The translations under genes were made by a program, and so were the position numbers. Below, in pieces: positions 26,355 to 35,868 of a stretch of DNA of 64,000 nt. Location of the stretch: positions 32,738 to 96,737 of the forward strand of contig CAYNOT010000022.1 of assembly GCA_964398945.1 (NCBI GenBank), given 5' to 3'. The stretch comes from JBGTGG01 sp964398945. Lineage in GTDB: Bacteria > Bacteroidota > Bacteroidia > Cytophagales > Cyclobacteriaceae. Position 1 is the first letter of the stretch. Each line of letters opens with the position of its first letter. A model generated the notes under the pieces. The model was not told the origin of the DNA and ran no database searches. It saw nothing but the letters and a program-made list of their open reading frames with translations.

Positions 26355-27314
26355 TTAGATTTTCCGCTTTCGCGAGGTCAACAATGCTTTCGTACGGATC
26401 GCATCGTGGATGCTCACATTGATCTCGTAGCCAAACAGTAGCACTACCGTTACCAGCTGAATCCAAATCATAATCGCGATGAGTGCCCCGATCGAGCCGT
26501 ATACTTTGTTGTATGTACCGAAATTGTTGATGTAAAATGAAAATCCATACGAAACCAACAGACACAACAAGGTAGCAACCAATGACCCGATCGAAAAGAA
26601 ATTCCAATTGTAATGAATGGCCGGCCCGAAATAGTAGATAAAGGCAATCGCCAAAAAGAAAGCAATAAAGATGACGGCAAATCTGATGAACAAAAGAAAA
26701 TCGATTGAGATGTTTTCCATCCAACCAAATTCTGATGCATAGGTAATCACCAATTGACCAATTACCAGCAGACTGGTTGCCAATAGCAATACAATGATTA
26801 GCGTAAAGGTGAGTCCGGTGGCAATCAAGCGCATCTTGATCGCCCCTCTTTTTTCAATCGTTCTGTAGCAGGCATTAAAGGCACGCATCAACGACATCAT
26901 ACCATTTGTGGCGAGATACAATGAAAATACAAACCCGAACGTCAGCAACCCTCCGCGTGTATTGGAAATCATATCCTCTACGGTGCCTGAAACTGTGGAG
27001 CCCATGGATGCCGGGATCATTTCCTGAACATAGCCCATAATCGTTGCCCGGTTTAATGTTGGAAAAACTTTGCTGATATAGGGTGTAAGGGTGAACAAGA
27101 AAAGGATGCCCGGGAAAATCGCCATGATAAAATTGAACGCTACGCCATTGGCACGATCCACAATTTTATCTTTCTCAAGATTTTTAGAGAACGTTTTTGC
27201 AATTTCATACAACGATAGATTGTCGTAGCGCTTGAATTGGATACGCCTCATCCATTGGATGACGAAGTATCCGGGTGTCCATGCGAGAATAAAACGCCTG
27301 ATCTTAAAGTTCAT
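26355..27314 (-). CDS. YihY/virulence factor BrkB family membrane protein
   Basis: 319 aa from ATG 27314 (MNFKIRRFILAWTPGYFVIQ), which overlaps the stop codon of the upstream thioesterase gene by 4 nt (ATGA); a longer frame to 27362 lies inside that gene. Six membrane helices are visible. The YihY-type core is DKIVDRANGVAFNFIMAIFPG near residue 60, FTLTPYISKVFP, and the C-terminal YGSIGALIAIMIWIQLVTVVLLFGYEIN. The family was once misnamed RNase BN; its function is unknown but it acts in the inner membrane. It is the last gene of the operon mltG - thioesterase - yihY. Confidence 0.92.
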   Translation of the reverse strand: MNFKIRRFILAWTPGYFVIQWMRRIQFKRYDNLSLYEIAKTFSKNLEKDKIVDRANGVAFNFIMAIFPGILFLFTLTPYISKVFPTLNRATIMGYVQEMIPASMGSTVSGTVEDMISNTRGGLLTFGFVFSLYLATNGMMSLMRAFNACYRTIEKRGAIKMRLIATGLTFTLIIVLLLATSLLVIGQLVITYASEFGWMENISIDFLLFIRFAVIFIAFFLAIAFIYYFGPAIHYNWNFFSIGSLVATLLCLLVSYGFSFYINNFGTYNKVYGSIGALIAIMIWIQLVTVVLLFGYEINVSIHDAIRTKALLTSRKRKI

Positions 27315-27718
27315 GTGAAGTAGGGCTCCAATACATCCATCATTTCCTTGGGCGGCCTGCAAGGCCTTCCCGATTTTTGGTCCACAAAAGCCAATCGTGT
27401 TTCGCCTGTATGGATCAGTGTATTTTTCTCATTGAAGATTTCGTATTCGAACGTGATCCGCACACCGGGCTTCTCTTTAATATGGGTCACAATTTTCAAA
27501 AGCTCGTCATACCTCCCCGGCTGTATAAATTTGGATTTGTTTTCCAACACGGGCATGATAATCCCCATGGCTTCAATCTCCCGATAGGTAAGCCCCAACT
27601 TTCGTAAACTTTCAACGCGCGCTACTTCATAATACATTGCGTAGTAGCCATAGTACACATATCCCATCTGGTCAGTTTCCCCATAGCGTACACGAAGTGT
27701 CGTTTCAGCAGTATACAT
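27311..27718 (-). CDS. YbgC/4HBT-family acyl-CoA thioesterase
   Basis: 135 aa of the hot-dog-fold 4-hydroxybenzoyl-CoA thioesterase family. Visible are LRVRYGETDQMGYVYYGYYA, the family's active-site loop with the catalytic Asp, then YEVARVESLRKLGLTY and RITFEYEIFNEKNTLIHTGE in the central helix and strands, and TRLAFVDQKSGRPCRPP at the end. It should hydrolyse acyl-CoA thioesters in the cytoplasm; the substrate is open. Its start overlaps the mltG stop by one nucleotide (TAATG) and its stop overlaps yihY by 4 nt, so the three are translationally coupled. Confidence 0.92.
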   Translation of the reverse strand: MYTAETTLRVRYGETDQMGYVYYGYYAMYYEVARVESLRKLGLTYREIEAMGIIMPVLENKSKFIQPGRYDELLKIVTHIKEKPGVRITFEYEIFNEKNTLIHTGETRLAFVDQKSGRPCRPPKEMMDVLEPYFT

Positions 27719-28764
27719 TATTTACTGGCGTTTCTCGCTTTTCGTTGTTCGATTGTCAATGCGCGTTGATACCGTTGCGCATTTCGTAAATGATCATTGT
27801 AGTTGGAACTAAAGTTATGATAGCCTGAAAAATCTTCCTTCGCACACATGTAGATGTAATCACTGGGCTGGTAATTCAGCACTGCATCAATGGAAACAAT
27901 TTCGGGCATATTGATCGGCCCGGGTGGCAACCCTGCATATTTGTAGGTGTTGTATGGCGATTCAATTTCTTTATGCTCATTTAAAACACGCTTCAGTGTG
28001 AAGTCACCAACAGCAAAAACCAAGGTTGGATCCGCTTGTAGCGCAATCCCTTGTTTCAATCTGTTGATATAGAGCCCTGCAATGATAGGCGCCTCATCCC
28101 TTTTTATGGATTCGGCCTGAACAATGGAGGCGAGGATTGAGACTTCAATCCGTGTGAGCCCGATTTTTGCAGCTTTGGCAGTACGTTCTTCATTCCAAAA
28201 TTTCCCATACTCATTGTGAAAGCGATCCATCAGGTTTTCACCGGAGGTATTGTAATATATTTCATAGGTGTTGGGTACGAACATGGTCAAAATGTTATTG
28301 GCATTGAAACCGTATGGGTTGTTCATGGCAAACGATATCAATGCAACTGAGAATTCATCGGGTGTGATACTCAAGTGGCGGGTGATTTTTTCGGCCAGCT
28401 CACTGGTCAGCCGAACATTATTAAAACTAACCCGAACAGGCACCTGGTTCCCACCGCGCAGCATATTTAAAACCTGCCGGTTGGTCATACCACTCTTTAA
28501 AATGTAGCGGCCCGGTTTAATTTGTGTATCATAGTCCATAATTTTGGCCATGAAACTAAAACTTACCAGGTCTTGTGCGATCATGCCTTTTTGAAATTCA
28601 TCCTGGATGTTTTTAAATGTTGCGCCCTCGTGTATCACAAAGACCCGATCATCTTTCCCGACAAGGATGTTGGGCGTAAACACAATTTGATAACCATAGT
28701 ACGTAAAGGTTATCAACAGGATTGAACCAACAAGAAAAAGTATAAGCCCTTTAAGGTTTTTCAT
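27718..28764 (-). CDS. mltG: Endolytic murein transglycosylase MltG
   Basis: 348 aa of the YceG/MltG family. One N-terminal membrane helix (LKGLILFLVGSILLITFTYY) anchors it in the inner membrane with the rest in the periplasm. A LysM-like segment follows (VFVIHEGATFKNIQDEFQ, PGRYILKSGMTNRQVLNMLR). The catalytic domain has MFVPNTYEIYYNTS, then EVSILASIVQAESI with the catalytic Glu at residue 218, and INRLKQGIALQADPTLVFAV, SPYNTYKYAGLPPGPI near the end. MltG cuts nascent glycan strands and sets their length. First gene of a tight operon with the thioesterase and yihY. Confidence 0.96.
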   Translation of the reverse strand: MKNLKGLILFLVGSILLITFTYYGYQIVFTPNILVGKDDRVFVIHEGATFKNIQDEFQKGMIAQDLVSFSFMAKIMDYDTQIKPGRYILKSGMTNRQVLNMLRGGNQVPVRVSFNNVRLTSELAEKITRHLSITPDEFSVALISFAMNNPYGFNANNILTMFVPNTYEIYYNTSGENLMDRFHNEYGKFWNEERTAKAAKIGLTRIEVSILASIVQAESIKRDEAPIIAGLYINRLKQGIALQADPTLVFAVGDFTLKRVLNEHKEIESPYNTYKYAGLPPGPINMPEIVSIDAVLNYQPSDYIYMCAKEDFSGYHNFSSNYNDHLRNAQRYQRALTIEQRKARNASK

Positions 28765-28844
28765 TTAAAAATTATTTTCAAACAAAAGTAATAAATGCTT
28801 CCCACTATTTATGGTTTCAATATATTCCAACTACATTTAAACAC

Positions 28845-29468
28845 ATGCCGGCAACTTTTTTACAGATACACCCCAAAAACCCGGAGCCCCGAAAAATATC
28901 CCAGGTTGTGGATGTGCTTCAAGGGGGAGGGATAATTATTTACCCAACCGATACCATTTATGGAATTGGGTGTGACTTGATGAATAGAAAAGCAATTGAA
29001 CGGCTCTGTTCTATAATCAACATTAAACCCCAAAAACTTGATTTGTCGTTTATTTGTTCTGGCCTCGCACATATTTCTGAATTTGTGAAGCGGATCGATA
29101 CGCCTGTATTTAAGGTTATGAAGAAATCACTGCCCGGGCCGTATACTTTTTTATTGGAGTCGAGTAGCAGCGTGCCCAAGATTCTGAATGTGAACAAAAA
29201 GGTGGTGGGCATCCGTGTTCCCGATCATGAAGTGCCCCGCATGATTGTGGACCAATTGGGAAATCCATTGATCACGTCTTCTATTAAAGATGATGATACC
29301 ATCAAAGAATATACAACCGACCCTGAAGAAATCTTTGAAGACTTTAAAAATCAGGTGGACCTTGTGATTGACAGCGGGGCCAGTGGAAATATTCCTTCCA
29401 CTGTAATTGATTGCACAGGAAATGAAATGGTATTAATTCGCCAGGGACTTGGGCAATTTGATTTTTAG
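28845..29468 (+). CDS. YrdC/Sua5-type L-threonylcarbamoyladenylate synthase family protein
   Basis: 207 aa. The YrdC fold is clear: QVVDVLQGGGIIIYPTDTIY, CDLMNRKAIERLCSIINIKP, LPGPYTFLLES, KVVGIRVPDH and PLITSSIKDDD, ending with VDLVIDSGASGNIPSTVIDC and IRQGLGQFD. TsaC/Sua5 enzymes make threonylcarbamoyl-AMP from threonine, bicarbonate and ATP for t6A modification of tRNAs. This short one-domain form is closest to the YciO/TsaC branch, so it may be YciO-like rather than the sole TsaC. It is cytoplasmic. Its last four nucleotides overlap the end of the convergent methyltransferase gene. Confidence 0.9.
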   Translation: MPATFLQIHPKNPEPRKISQVVDVLQGGGIIIYPTDTIYGIGCDLMNRKAIERLCSIINIKPQKLDLSFICSGLAHISEFVKRIDTPVFKVMKKSLPGPYTFLLESSSSVPKILNVNKKVVGIRVPDHEVPRMIVDQLGNPLITSSIKDDDTIKEYTTDPEEIFEDFKNQVDLVIDSGASGNIPSTVIDCTGNEMVLIRQGLGQFDF

Positions 29469-30538
29469 CCCTTTTTAATCGGTTTGCATTTCAATAGCGT
29501 ATGATAACTATCTGCCAGTAAAGGTGACTCTTCCACAATTTCGAAACCGCTTTTTACTATCAATTTTTTCATTGCCTCCAAGCCGTACATTTTGCTGTTG
29601 CCATTGGCAATGGTAGTAAAGTAGAGACTTGTGCCCGTTAAGCAGTAGCGTGCAGCATCAAATTTTTGATTGTCGTAAAAAGGTTCAAGGATATACACCA
29701 ATGTGTTTTCCGTACAAGCCGCATGCACACGTGATAGAATGGAGATAATTTCTTCTTCACTGAAGCAATCTAAAAACTGGCTCATCCAAAAAGCATTGGC
29801 CCCGGTTGGGATGACCGCATCTTTGTCCAACAAATTGATGGGATGAAAATCCACACGGTCTTCCAGGCCTTTGTTGCGGATATTTTTTTCGGCATCCCTT
29901 AGTTGCCCGGGAAGGTCCAGGATTTTTACCCGTAATTTTTCATTTGTTTGACAGCATTCAATTGCCCATTTGCCTGTATTGCCGCCAATATCAAATATAT
30001 AGTTCGGCCCTTCTTTTAGGATGCTTTGCAATGCAGCTTTAAAAACCTGGTCAGAATAAAAGTGGTCAAAATCAAACCACGATTTTCTAAACTCTTCGCT
30101 GAGATGCGCAAGCCCTTCATAGACCGTTTTCCATTCCCCAAAGGCACGCAATCCTTCAGGTTTGCCATTGACGATGGAATCTAAAAGCACATTTCCTCCA
30201 ACATAGCAAACATCATTGACGAAATTCAAATTCACAATTGACATCTCATCGGAATGGAACATCATTCCAATCTTTGTAAGCTTTACCCATTCATTTTCTT
30301 CAATCACAACAACGTTGGCGCTTTCGGCAGCTTCCAGTAAAACCCGCGCACCATAGTTTGATAATTTCAAACCGGTACACAAATCCGAAATCAAAACCCG
30401 GGGCCTGTGCCGGGCAATGTATTCGAAGGCGCCAAGTTTTTTAAGGGCAACAATCGTTTGAAAATAGAGTGGGCCGAATGCTAATTTTTGCGCTTCACTT
30501 TTCGCTTCCAGTATGGAGATGTTCTGAAGGGATTCCAA
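29465..30538 (-). CDS. SAM-dependent O-methyltransferase-like protein
   Basis: 357 aa with the layout of acetylserotonin/caffeate-type (Methyltransf_2) enzymes. An N-terminal winged-helix dimerisation part (residues about 20-100) includes VALKKLGAFEYIARH and GARVLLEAAESANVV. The SAM-binding site is NYIFDIGGNTGKWAIECC (motif I, DxGGxTG) followed by VKILDLPGQLRDAEKNI (motif II with acidic ribose contact) and WMSQFLDCFSEEEIISILSR near the catalytic region. Substrate unknown. There is no export signal. The gene overlaps the convergent YrdC-type gene by 4 nt and diverges from wbqC. Confidence 0.88.
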   Translation of the reverse strand: MESLQNISILEAKSEAQKLAFGPLYFQTIVALKKLGAFEYIARHRPRVLISDLCTGLKLSNYGARVLLEAAESANVVVIEENEWVKLTKIGMMFHSDEMSIVNLNFVNDVCYVGGNVLLDSIVNGKPEGLRAFGEWKTVYEGLAHLSEEFRKSWFDFDHFYSDQVFKAALQSILKEGPNYIFDIGGNTGKWAIECCQTNEKLRVKILDLPGQLRDAEKNIRNKGLEDRVDFHPINLLDKDAVIPTGANAFWMSQFLDCFSEEEIISILSRVHAACTENTLVYILEPFYDNQKFDAARYCLTGTSLYFTTIANGNSKMYGLEAMKKLIVKSGFEIVEESPLLADSYHTLLKCKPIKKG

Positions 30539-30596
30539 AATTTTCTGTTTTCTGCAAAAATAACAGAATAAGTGACTCTATAAATTATCTTGCAGT

Positions 30597-31229
30597 ATGA
30601 ACTGCGTGTTAATTGAACCCCATTATTTTCCCTCCATCCCTTATTTTAAAGCAGTTCATGGTTCAACTAAAATAATCCTTGAAGCACATGAATATTTTGT
30701 TAAACAAACCTATCGTAACCGGTGCGAAATAATTACCGCACATGGTGTGGAAAAGTTAGTTGTGCCGCTCACATCAAAGCATGGAAAAGTATACATCAAA
30801 GATGTTCGGATTGACTATTCGCAAAAATGGCTTCAAGGGCATTGGCGTACGCTTCAATCTGCATACGGAAAGGCACCGTTCTTTGAATTTTATTGTGATG
30901 AGCTTCGATCGATTTTGTTTTCAAAAAAAGAATTCCTTTTCGATTTAAATCTGGAACTGCTGACAATCTGTCTTAAATGGCTAAAGCTAAGTCCGGAAAT
31001 ATCAGAAAGTATGTCTTACGTAACGGACCCGGCTGAGGGGATTTTAGATTTGAGAAACGTGATCTGCGCGAAAAATAAGGATTTACTTCCCCACGGGCTT
31101 GATTCAGCTCCATACAGCCAAGTGTTTGGCAATATGTTTGCAAAGAACATGAGCCTGATTGACCTGTTGTTTTGTGAAGGACCCGGGGCGTTGGAAATCC
31201 TGAAGAGCTCATCGGGAATGAACAATTAA
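30597..31229 (+). CDS. WbqC-like family protein
   Basis: 210 aa of the WbqC-like family (PF08889). Recognisable features are IEPHYFPSIPYFKAVHGSTK near the start, YVKQTYRNRCEI-type and VVPLTSKHGKVYIKDVRIDY strands, KWLQGHWRTLQSAYGKAPFF, the aromatic family core, and the DLRNVICAKN and SYSQVFG-type tail. WbqC genes are found in O-antigen clusters and elsewhere; the biochemical role is not established, although a cytoplasmic enzyme is likely. No polysaccharide genes are nearby. It is followed after 100 nt by clpC on the same strand. Confidence 0.88.
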   Translation: MNCVLIEPHYFPSIPYFKAVHGSTKIILEAHEYFVKQTYRNRCEIITAHGVEKLVVPLTSKHGKVYIKDVRIDYSQKWLQGHWRTLQSAYGKAPFFEFYCDELRSILFSKKEFLFDLNLELLTICLKWLKLSPEISESMSYVTDPAEGILDLRNVICAKNKDLLPHGLDSAPYSQVFGNMFAKNMSLIDLLFCEGPGALEILKSSSGMNN

Positions 31230-31329
31230 TTACGACTACGCGTTTTTAACCTGATTCTAAATAAAGGGTTGAAATAGTTTAGAATCATCGAAAAACTTTA
31301 CATTTACACTAATCTTTAGTTTGAAAAAT

Positions 31330-33870
31330 ATGGAGGCAAAATTTTCCAACCGAGTAAAAGAAGTTATATCCCTAAGTCGTGAAGAAGCATTGCGATTAGG
31401 CCATGATTATATCGGCACGGAACACCTACTGCTCGGCATGATCCGCGAAGGTGAAGGTGTTGCTGTAGGAATCTTGAAGAAGCTGGGGGTTCCGTTGGAT
31501 GAACTGCGTGGCGAAATAGAAAAAATATCGAAAGGCACCGCCACACATGAAGTAAAAAACCTTGCGAACATCCCGCTTACAAAAGCATCCGAAAAGGTTT
31601 TAAAAATCACCTACCTCGAAGCAAAAATATTCAAAGCACAATTGATTGGCACAGAGCATCTTTTACTTTCCATCCTTCGTGATCAGGACAACCTGGCTAC
31701 TCAAATTCTAAATAAATTTGATGTCACGTATGAAGTAGTGAAGGAGATGTTGGAATATCAAACGGAAAATCCGATGGCCTCTTCAGATACCGATGATCCG
31801 GATGATGACAGCGGCAAATTTTTTGGTGCGGGTGCAGGCGCAGGAAGTAGCAAAGAGAAAAAGGGAGCGGAAAAATCAAGGACCCCGGTGCTTGATAATT
31901 TTGGGCGTGACCTTACTAAAATGGCCGAGGACAATAAACTTGATCCAATAGTAGGTCGTGAAAAAGAAATAGAGCGCGTTGCGCAGATTTTAAGTCGAAG
32001 AAAAAAGAACAACCCAATATTAATCGGAGAACCCGGTGTTGGTAAAACTGCTATTGCAGAAGGGTTGGCACTACGGATTATCCAGAAAAAAGTATCGCGG
32101 GTTTTGTTTGGCAAACGTGTGGTCACTTTGGATTTGGCTTCGCTTGTAGCGGGAACAAAATACCGTGGCCAGTTTGAGGAACGCATGAAAGCTGTGATGA
32201 ATGAACTTGAGAAGTCAGCAGATGTAATCCTTTTTATTGATGAGTTGCATACCATTGTTGGTGCCGGAGGTGCTTCTGGTTCGCTTGATGCATCCAACAT
32301 GTTTAAGCCGGCATTGGCGCGCGGGGAAATACAATGTATTGGTGCGACTACCCTCGATGAGTATCGTCAATATATAGAGAAAGACGGTGCATTGGCACGG
32401 AGATTTCAAATGGTGATGGTGGATTCAACAACGGTTGAAGAAACCATTCAGATCCTCGATAATATTAAAGAGAAGTACGAAGACCACCACCATGTAACGT
32501 ATACCCCTGAAGCAATTCAATCGTGTGTGAAAATGTCAGATCGGTATATCAGCGATCGCTATCTTCCAGACAAAGCAATCGATGTGTTGGATGAAGCCGG
32601 GGCACGCGTACACATGAACAATATCCATGTTCCTGAAGACATTGTTAAGCTGGAAGCAGCAATAGAAGATGTGAAGAAGGAAAAAAACCAGGTAGTGAAA
32701 AGCCAGAAATATGAAGAGGCTGCTCAACTGCGTGATAAGGAGAAAAAACTAATTGAACAGTTGGATATCGCCAAAGCCAAGTGGGAAGAAAAGACACGTA
32801 CTGAAAAATATACTGTGAATGAAGATAACGTGGCAGATGTAATTGCCATGATGACCGGCATCCCCACGAAACGAATTGCCCAAAAAGAAGGAAGCAAGTT
32901 GCTGGGCATGGGTGATGAGTTGAGCAACAAGGTTATTGGCCAGGCGGAAGCAATCAAGAAATTGACCAAAGCAATCCAGCGGACACGCGTAGGATTGAAA
33001 GATCCTAAAAAACCTATCGGTTCATTTATTTTCCTTGGCCCTACCGGAGTTGGTAAAACCGAATTGGCAAAAGTATTGGCAACTTATCTTTTTGATAAAG
33101 ATGATAGCCTTGTACGCATTGACATGAGTGAGTACATGGAAAAATTCTCTGTATCCCGATTGGTGGGAGCGCCTCCGGGATATGTAGGATATGAAGAAGG
33201 TGGTCAGCTTACAGAAAAAGTGAGACGCAAACCTTATTCCGTTGTGTTGTTGGATGAGATCGAGAAAGCGCACCCGGATGTATTTAATATCCTACTTCAA
33301 GTGCTTGATGATGGGATTTTAACAGACGGACTCGGACGTAGGGTTGATTTCAGGAATACAATTATCATTATGACCTCTAATATTGGGGTTCGCGACCTTA
33401 AAGATTTCGGATCGGGTATTGGTTTTGCAACTGCGGCAAGTGTGCAAGCAGATGAAGAACACATGAAGTCCACGATTTCGAATGCATTGAAAAAAGCATT
33501 CAGTCCGGAGTTTATCAATCGTCTTGATGATGTAATTGTTTTCAACTCGCTACAGCGCGAGCATATCCATAAAATTATTGATATTACCCTGAATAAATTA
33601 TTTGAACGCATCATCCAACTTGGCTACAATGTTGAATTGACCGATGCTGCAAAAGATTTTATGTCAGAGAAAGGGTATGATCAGCAATTTGGCGCACGTC
33701 CGCTGAATAGGGCCATCCAACGTTACCTGGAAGACCCCATCGCGGAGGAAATCCTGAAAGGCGAAATTGTTGAGGGGGGGACCATATCGGCAGACCATGA
33801 TGGAAAAAGTGAAGAATTGACCATTAAGATCAAAAAGCCAAAATCTTCCTCGAAAGAGAAGAAGGAATAA
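31330..33870 (+). CDS. clpC: ATP-dependent Clp protease ATP-binding subunit ClpC
   Basis: 846 aa from ATG 31330; the TTG at 31321 adds three residues. The ClpC layout is complete: N-terminal double Clp_N repeat (SNRVKEVISLSREEALRLGH, GTEHLLLGMIREGEG and a second GTEHLLLSILRDQDN), first AAA+ module with Walker A GEPGVGKTAIAEG and Walker B VILFIDELHT, a UVR/middle-domain segment (KYEEAAQLRDKEKKLIEQL), and the second AAA+ with GPTGVGKTELAK, VVLLDEIEKAHPDVFN and the D2 small domain FGARPLNRAIQRYLEDP. It unfolds substrates for ClpP, with ClpS (18593-18874) as N-degron adaptor. The protein is cytoplasmic. A strong terminator follows. Confidence 0.97.
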   Translation: MEAKFSNRVKEVISLSREEALRLGHDYIGTEHLLLGMIREGEGVAVGILKKLGVPLDELRGEIEKISKGTATHEVKNLANIPLTKASEKVLKITYLEAKIFKAQLIGTEHLLLSILRDQDNLATQILNKFDVTYEVVKEMLEYQTENPMASSDTDDPDDDSGKFFGAGAGAGSSKEKKGAEKSRTPVLDNFGRDLTKMAEDNKLDPIVGREKEIERVAQILSRRKKNNPILIGEPGVGKTAIAEGLALRIIQKKVSRVLFGKRVVTLDLASLVAGTKYRGQFEERMKAVMNELEKSADVILFIDELHTIVGAGGASGSLDASNMFKPALARGEIQCIGATTLDEYRQYIEKDGALARRFQMVMVDSTTVEETIQILDNIKEKYEDHHHVTYTPEAIQSCVKMSDRYISDRYLPDKAIDVLDEAGARVHMNNIHVPEDIVKLEAAIEDVKKEKNQVVKSQKYEEAAQLRDKEKKLIEQLDIAKAKWEEKTRTEKYTVNEDNVADVIAMMTGIPTKRIAQKEGSKLLGMGDELSNKVIGQAEAIKKLTKAIQRTRVGLKDPKKPIGSFIFLGPTGVGKTELAKVLATYLFDKDDSLVRIDMSEYMEKFSVSRLVGAPPGYVGYEEGGQLTEKVRRKPYSVVLLDEIEKAHPDVFNILLQVLDDGILTDGLGRRVDFRNTIIIMTSNIGVRDLKDFGSGIGFATAASVQADEEHMKSTISNALKKAFSPEFINRLDDVIVFNSLQREHIHKIIDITLNKLFERIIQLGYNVELTDAAKDFMSEKGYDQQFGARPLNRAIQRYLEDPIAEEILKGEIVEGGTISADHDGKSEELTIKIKKPKSSSKEKKE

Positions 33871-33893
33871 TTAAATCATAAAACTGGATTAGG

Positions 33894-33925
33894 GAGGCTG
33901 TTTGCAAACACAGCCTCTTTTTTTT
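33894..33925 (+). terminator. Rho-independent terminator of clpC
   Basis: Perfect 8-bp arms (33894-33901 GAGGCTGT and 33910-33917 ACAGCCTC) with an 8-nt loop, followed by eight T. Confidence 0.88.
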
Positions 33926-33980
33926 ACAAATCTTAAGGTATCTCGCTAACTTTCAGGATCATCACGCGTATGCAGGGATA

Positions 33981-35666
33981 ATGAAAATTATCGGCTATTT
34001 CATTTTTGGATTGCTTTTACTCTGTCACGGGTTTGGGTTTGGACAGGCTCAATATAAAATTGACAGCCTTCATCAGGTTTTAGGATCCGTTCATCAAACC
34101 AAGGACACCCTTCAGGTGGATGTACTTAATCAGATTGGATTTGAATATTGGACGATTGATCCTGCGAAATCAGAACGCTATGGAAAGGAAGCGCTGGCAA
34201 TTTCAGAATCGATAAAATATACCCGTGGAAAGGCAATGGCGCATCGTGTTATCGGTGTATCGCATTGGTCGCGGGGGGATTATTTGAATGCATTGACCCA
34301 TCTTTTTAAAAGTCAAAATTTTTATAAAGATTCAAAAGATTTATTGGGGGAAGCCAATAGCACCATGAATATTGGGATGGTCTATGCCGATCAAAAAGAT
34401 TTCGGACGCGCGCTGGAGAATTACCAGTACGCCAATCAACTTTTTGAAAAGCTTGGCAAAAGGGACCGTATTGGGACCGCTTTCGATAAGATCGGTACGG
34501 TATATTTGGAAAAGGGTGACCTTGATAAAGCTTTTGATTATCTCCACCGTGGCCTTGAAATCCATCAGGAGAACAAATTTTTATTTGGGGTAATGGAGGC
34601 CTGCAACCGGTTGGGCCTGCTCTATAAAGAACGCGGTGAATACAATATGGCCATGGAATACCTGAAGCGGTCACGGGCAATTTCACTCGCGCATAACGAC
34701 AATGAGCACATTACAAAAAACAATGAGAATATCGCCAGTGTATTTATCAAGCTTGGATTAATGGATAGTGCAAAATATTATCTGGATGAAGCCTATCCGA
34801 TAGCCGTTACCGGGCAATACCACAAATGGTTGCGCGACATCCTTAAAGATTACCGCGATATATTTGTCTCAAAAAAAGATTATGAAAAAGCATTCCTCTA
34901 CGGTGAACATTACGAAAAATTAAAGGACAGCATCTTTAGTGAAGAGAAGCGATCACAAATCACGAACCTTCAATTCGAACATCAAATGGCCCAACAACAA
35001 CAAGCACTTAAGCTCCATGAAAAGCAAATTGTATTGTTGCAACAAGAAAAACGGTTGGAACGATTTTTAATTTTCGGGCTGTCGGGCGGTATTATAGCGC
35101 TGCTCGGAGGTGGTGTTTACTTCATCAGGCAGCAACGCATTCGCTATAGACAAAACCAGGGGATTGCGGAACGAAAAAGAAAGCTGGCAACTATAGAATT
35201 GGAAAATGCGAAACTTCGGGAGGATGAATTAAAAAAATCACTTGATTTTAAGAATAAAGAATTGACGAGCTATACAATAAATTTTATCCAGAAAAATGAA
35301 TTGATTGAATCCATCCGACAGCAATTGGATGGACTAAAGAAAATAATCCCTGCTGAAGAGCTTAAAGGTATCAACACACTCATTAGAAAAAGCGCCAGTG
35401 TCGACAATGATTGGGAGGATTTTAAAAGGACTTTTGAGAATGTGCATCACAATTTCTTTGCAAAACTGTTGGATCAATATCCGGATTTAACCGCGGCAGA
35501 ATTGCGCCTTTGCGCACTGATCTGTTTAAATCTTTCAATCAAAGAAATGGCATCTTTATTAGGGATTTCTGCAGATAGCGTAAAAACCGCCCGGTATCGT
35601 TTGCGCAAGAGGTTCAATTTAGGCCAACATCAGAACCTCACCGATTTTGTTATTGGGTTCGGATAA
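33981..35666 (+). CDS. TPR - transmembrane - LuxR-type HTH regulator
   Basis: 561 aa with a signal peptide (MKIIGYFIFGLLLLCHGFGF), about seven tetratricopeptide repeats (residues about 45-320; for example AHRVIGVSHWSRGDYLNALT and AFDKIGTVYLEKGDLDKAFD), a coiled coil, one membrane helix (FLIFGLSGGIIALLGGGVYF, about residue 360-380), a second coiled coil, and a C-terminal HTH of LuxR/GerE type: LTAAELRLCALICLNLSIKEM, ASLLGISADSVKTARYRLRK. The periplasmic TPR domain would sense and the cytoplasmic HTH would regulate. This architecture is widespread in Bacteroidota. No kinase domain is present. It lies between clpC and another TPR gene; target genes are unknown. Confidence 0.9.
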   Translation: MKIIGYFIFGLLLLCHGFGFGQAQYKIDSLHQVLGSVHQTKDTLQVDVLNQIGFEYWTIDPAKSERYGKEALAISESIKYTRGKAMAHRVIGVSHWSRGDYLNALTHLFKSQNFYKDSKDLLGEANSTMNIGMVYADQKDFGRALENYQYANQLFEKLGKRDRIGTAFDKIGTVYLEKGDLDKAFDYLHRGLEIHQENKFLFGVMEACNRLGLLYKERGEYNMAMEYLKRSRAISLAHNDNEHITKNNENIASVFIKLGLMDSAKYYLDEAYPIAVTGQYHKWLRDILKDYRDIFVSKKDYEKAFLYGEHYEKLKDSIFSEEKRSQITNLQFEHQMAQQQQALKLHEKQIVLLQQEKRLERFLIFGLSGGIIALLGGGVYFIRQQRIRYRQNQGIAERKRKLATIELENAKLREDELKKSLDFKNKELTSYTINFIQKNELIESIRQQLDGLKKIIPAEELKGINTLIRKSASVDNDWEDFKRTFENVHHNFFAKLLDQYPDLTAAELRLCALICLNLSIKEMASLLGISADSVKTARYRLRKRFNLGQHQNLTDFVIGFG

Positions 35667-35868
35667 CGGCTTTTTTGGTCGCTTGTACACCAATTGTCTA
35701 CCGTTTTGTTCACCATTTGTTATTGGCAATTTCAAAAAACTTAACTTTAGGTAGCTTCCTTTGCAGAAATATTTTTTAGCAATATGAAATGGCCATTAAA
35801 ATGCTTTGCACCAAACGCGCATGATTATTTTGGCCAGGCATATTTCCACTAGAAACAATTATCAACAC

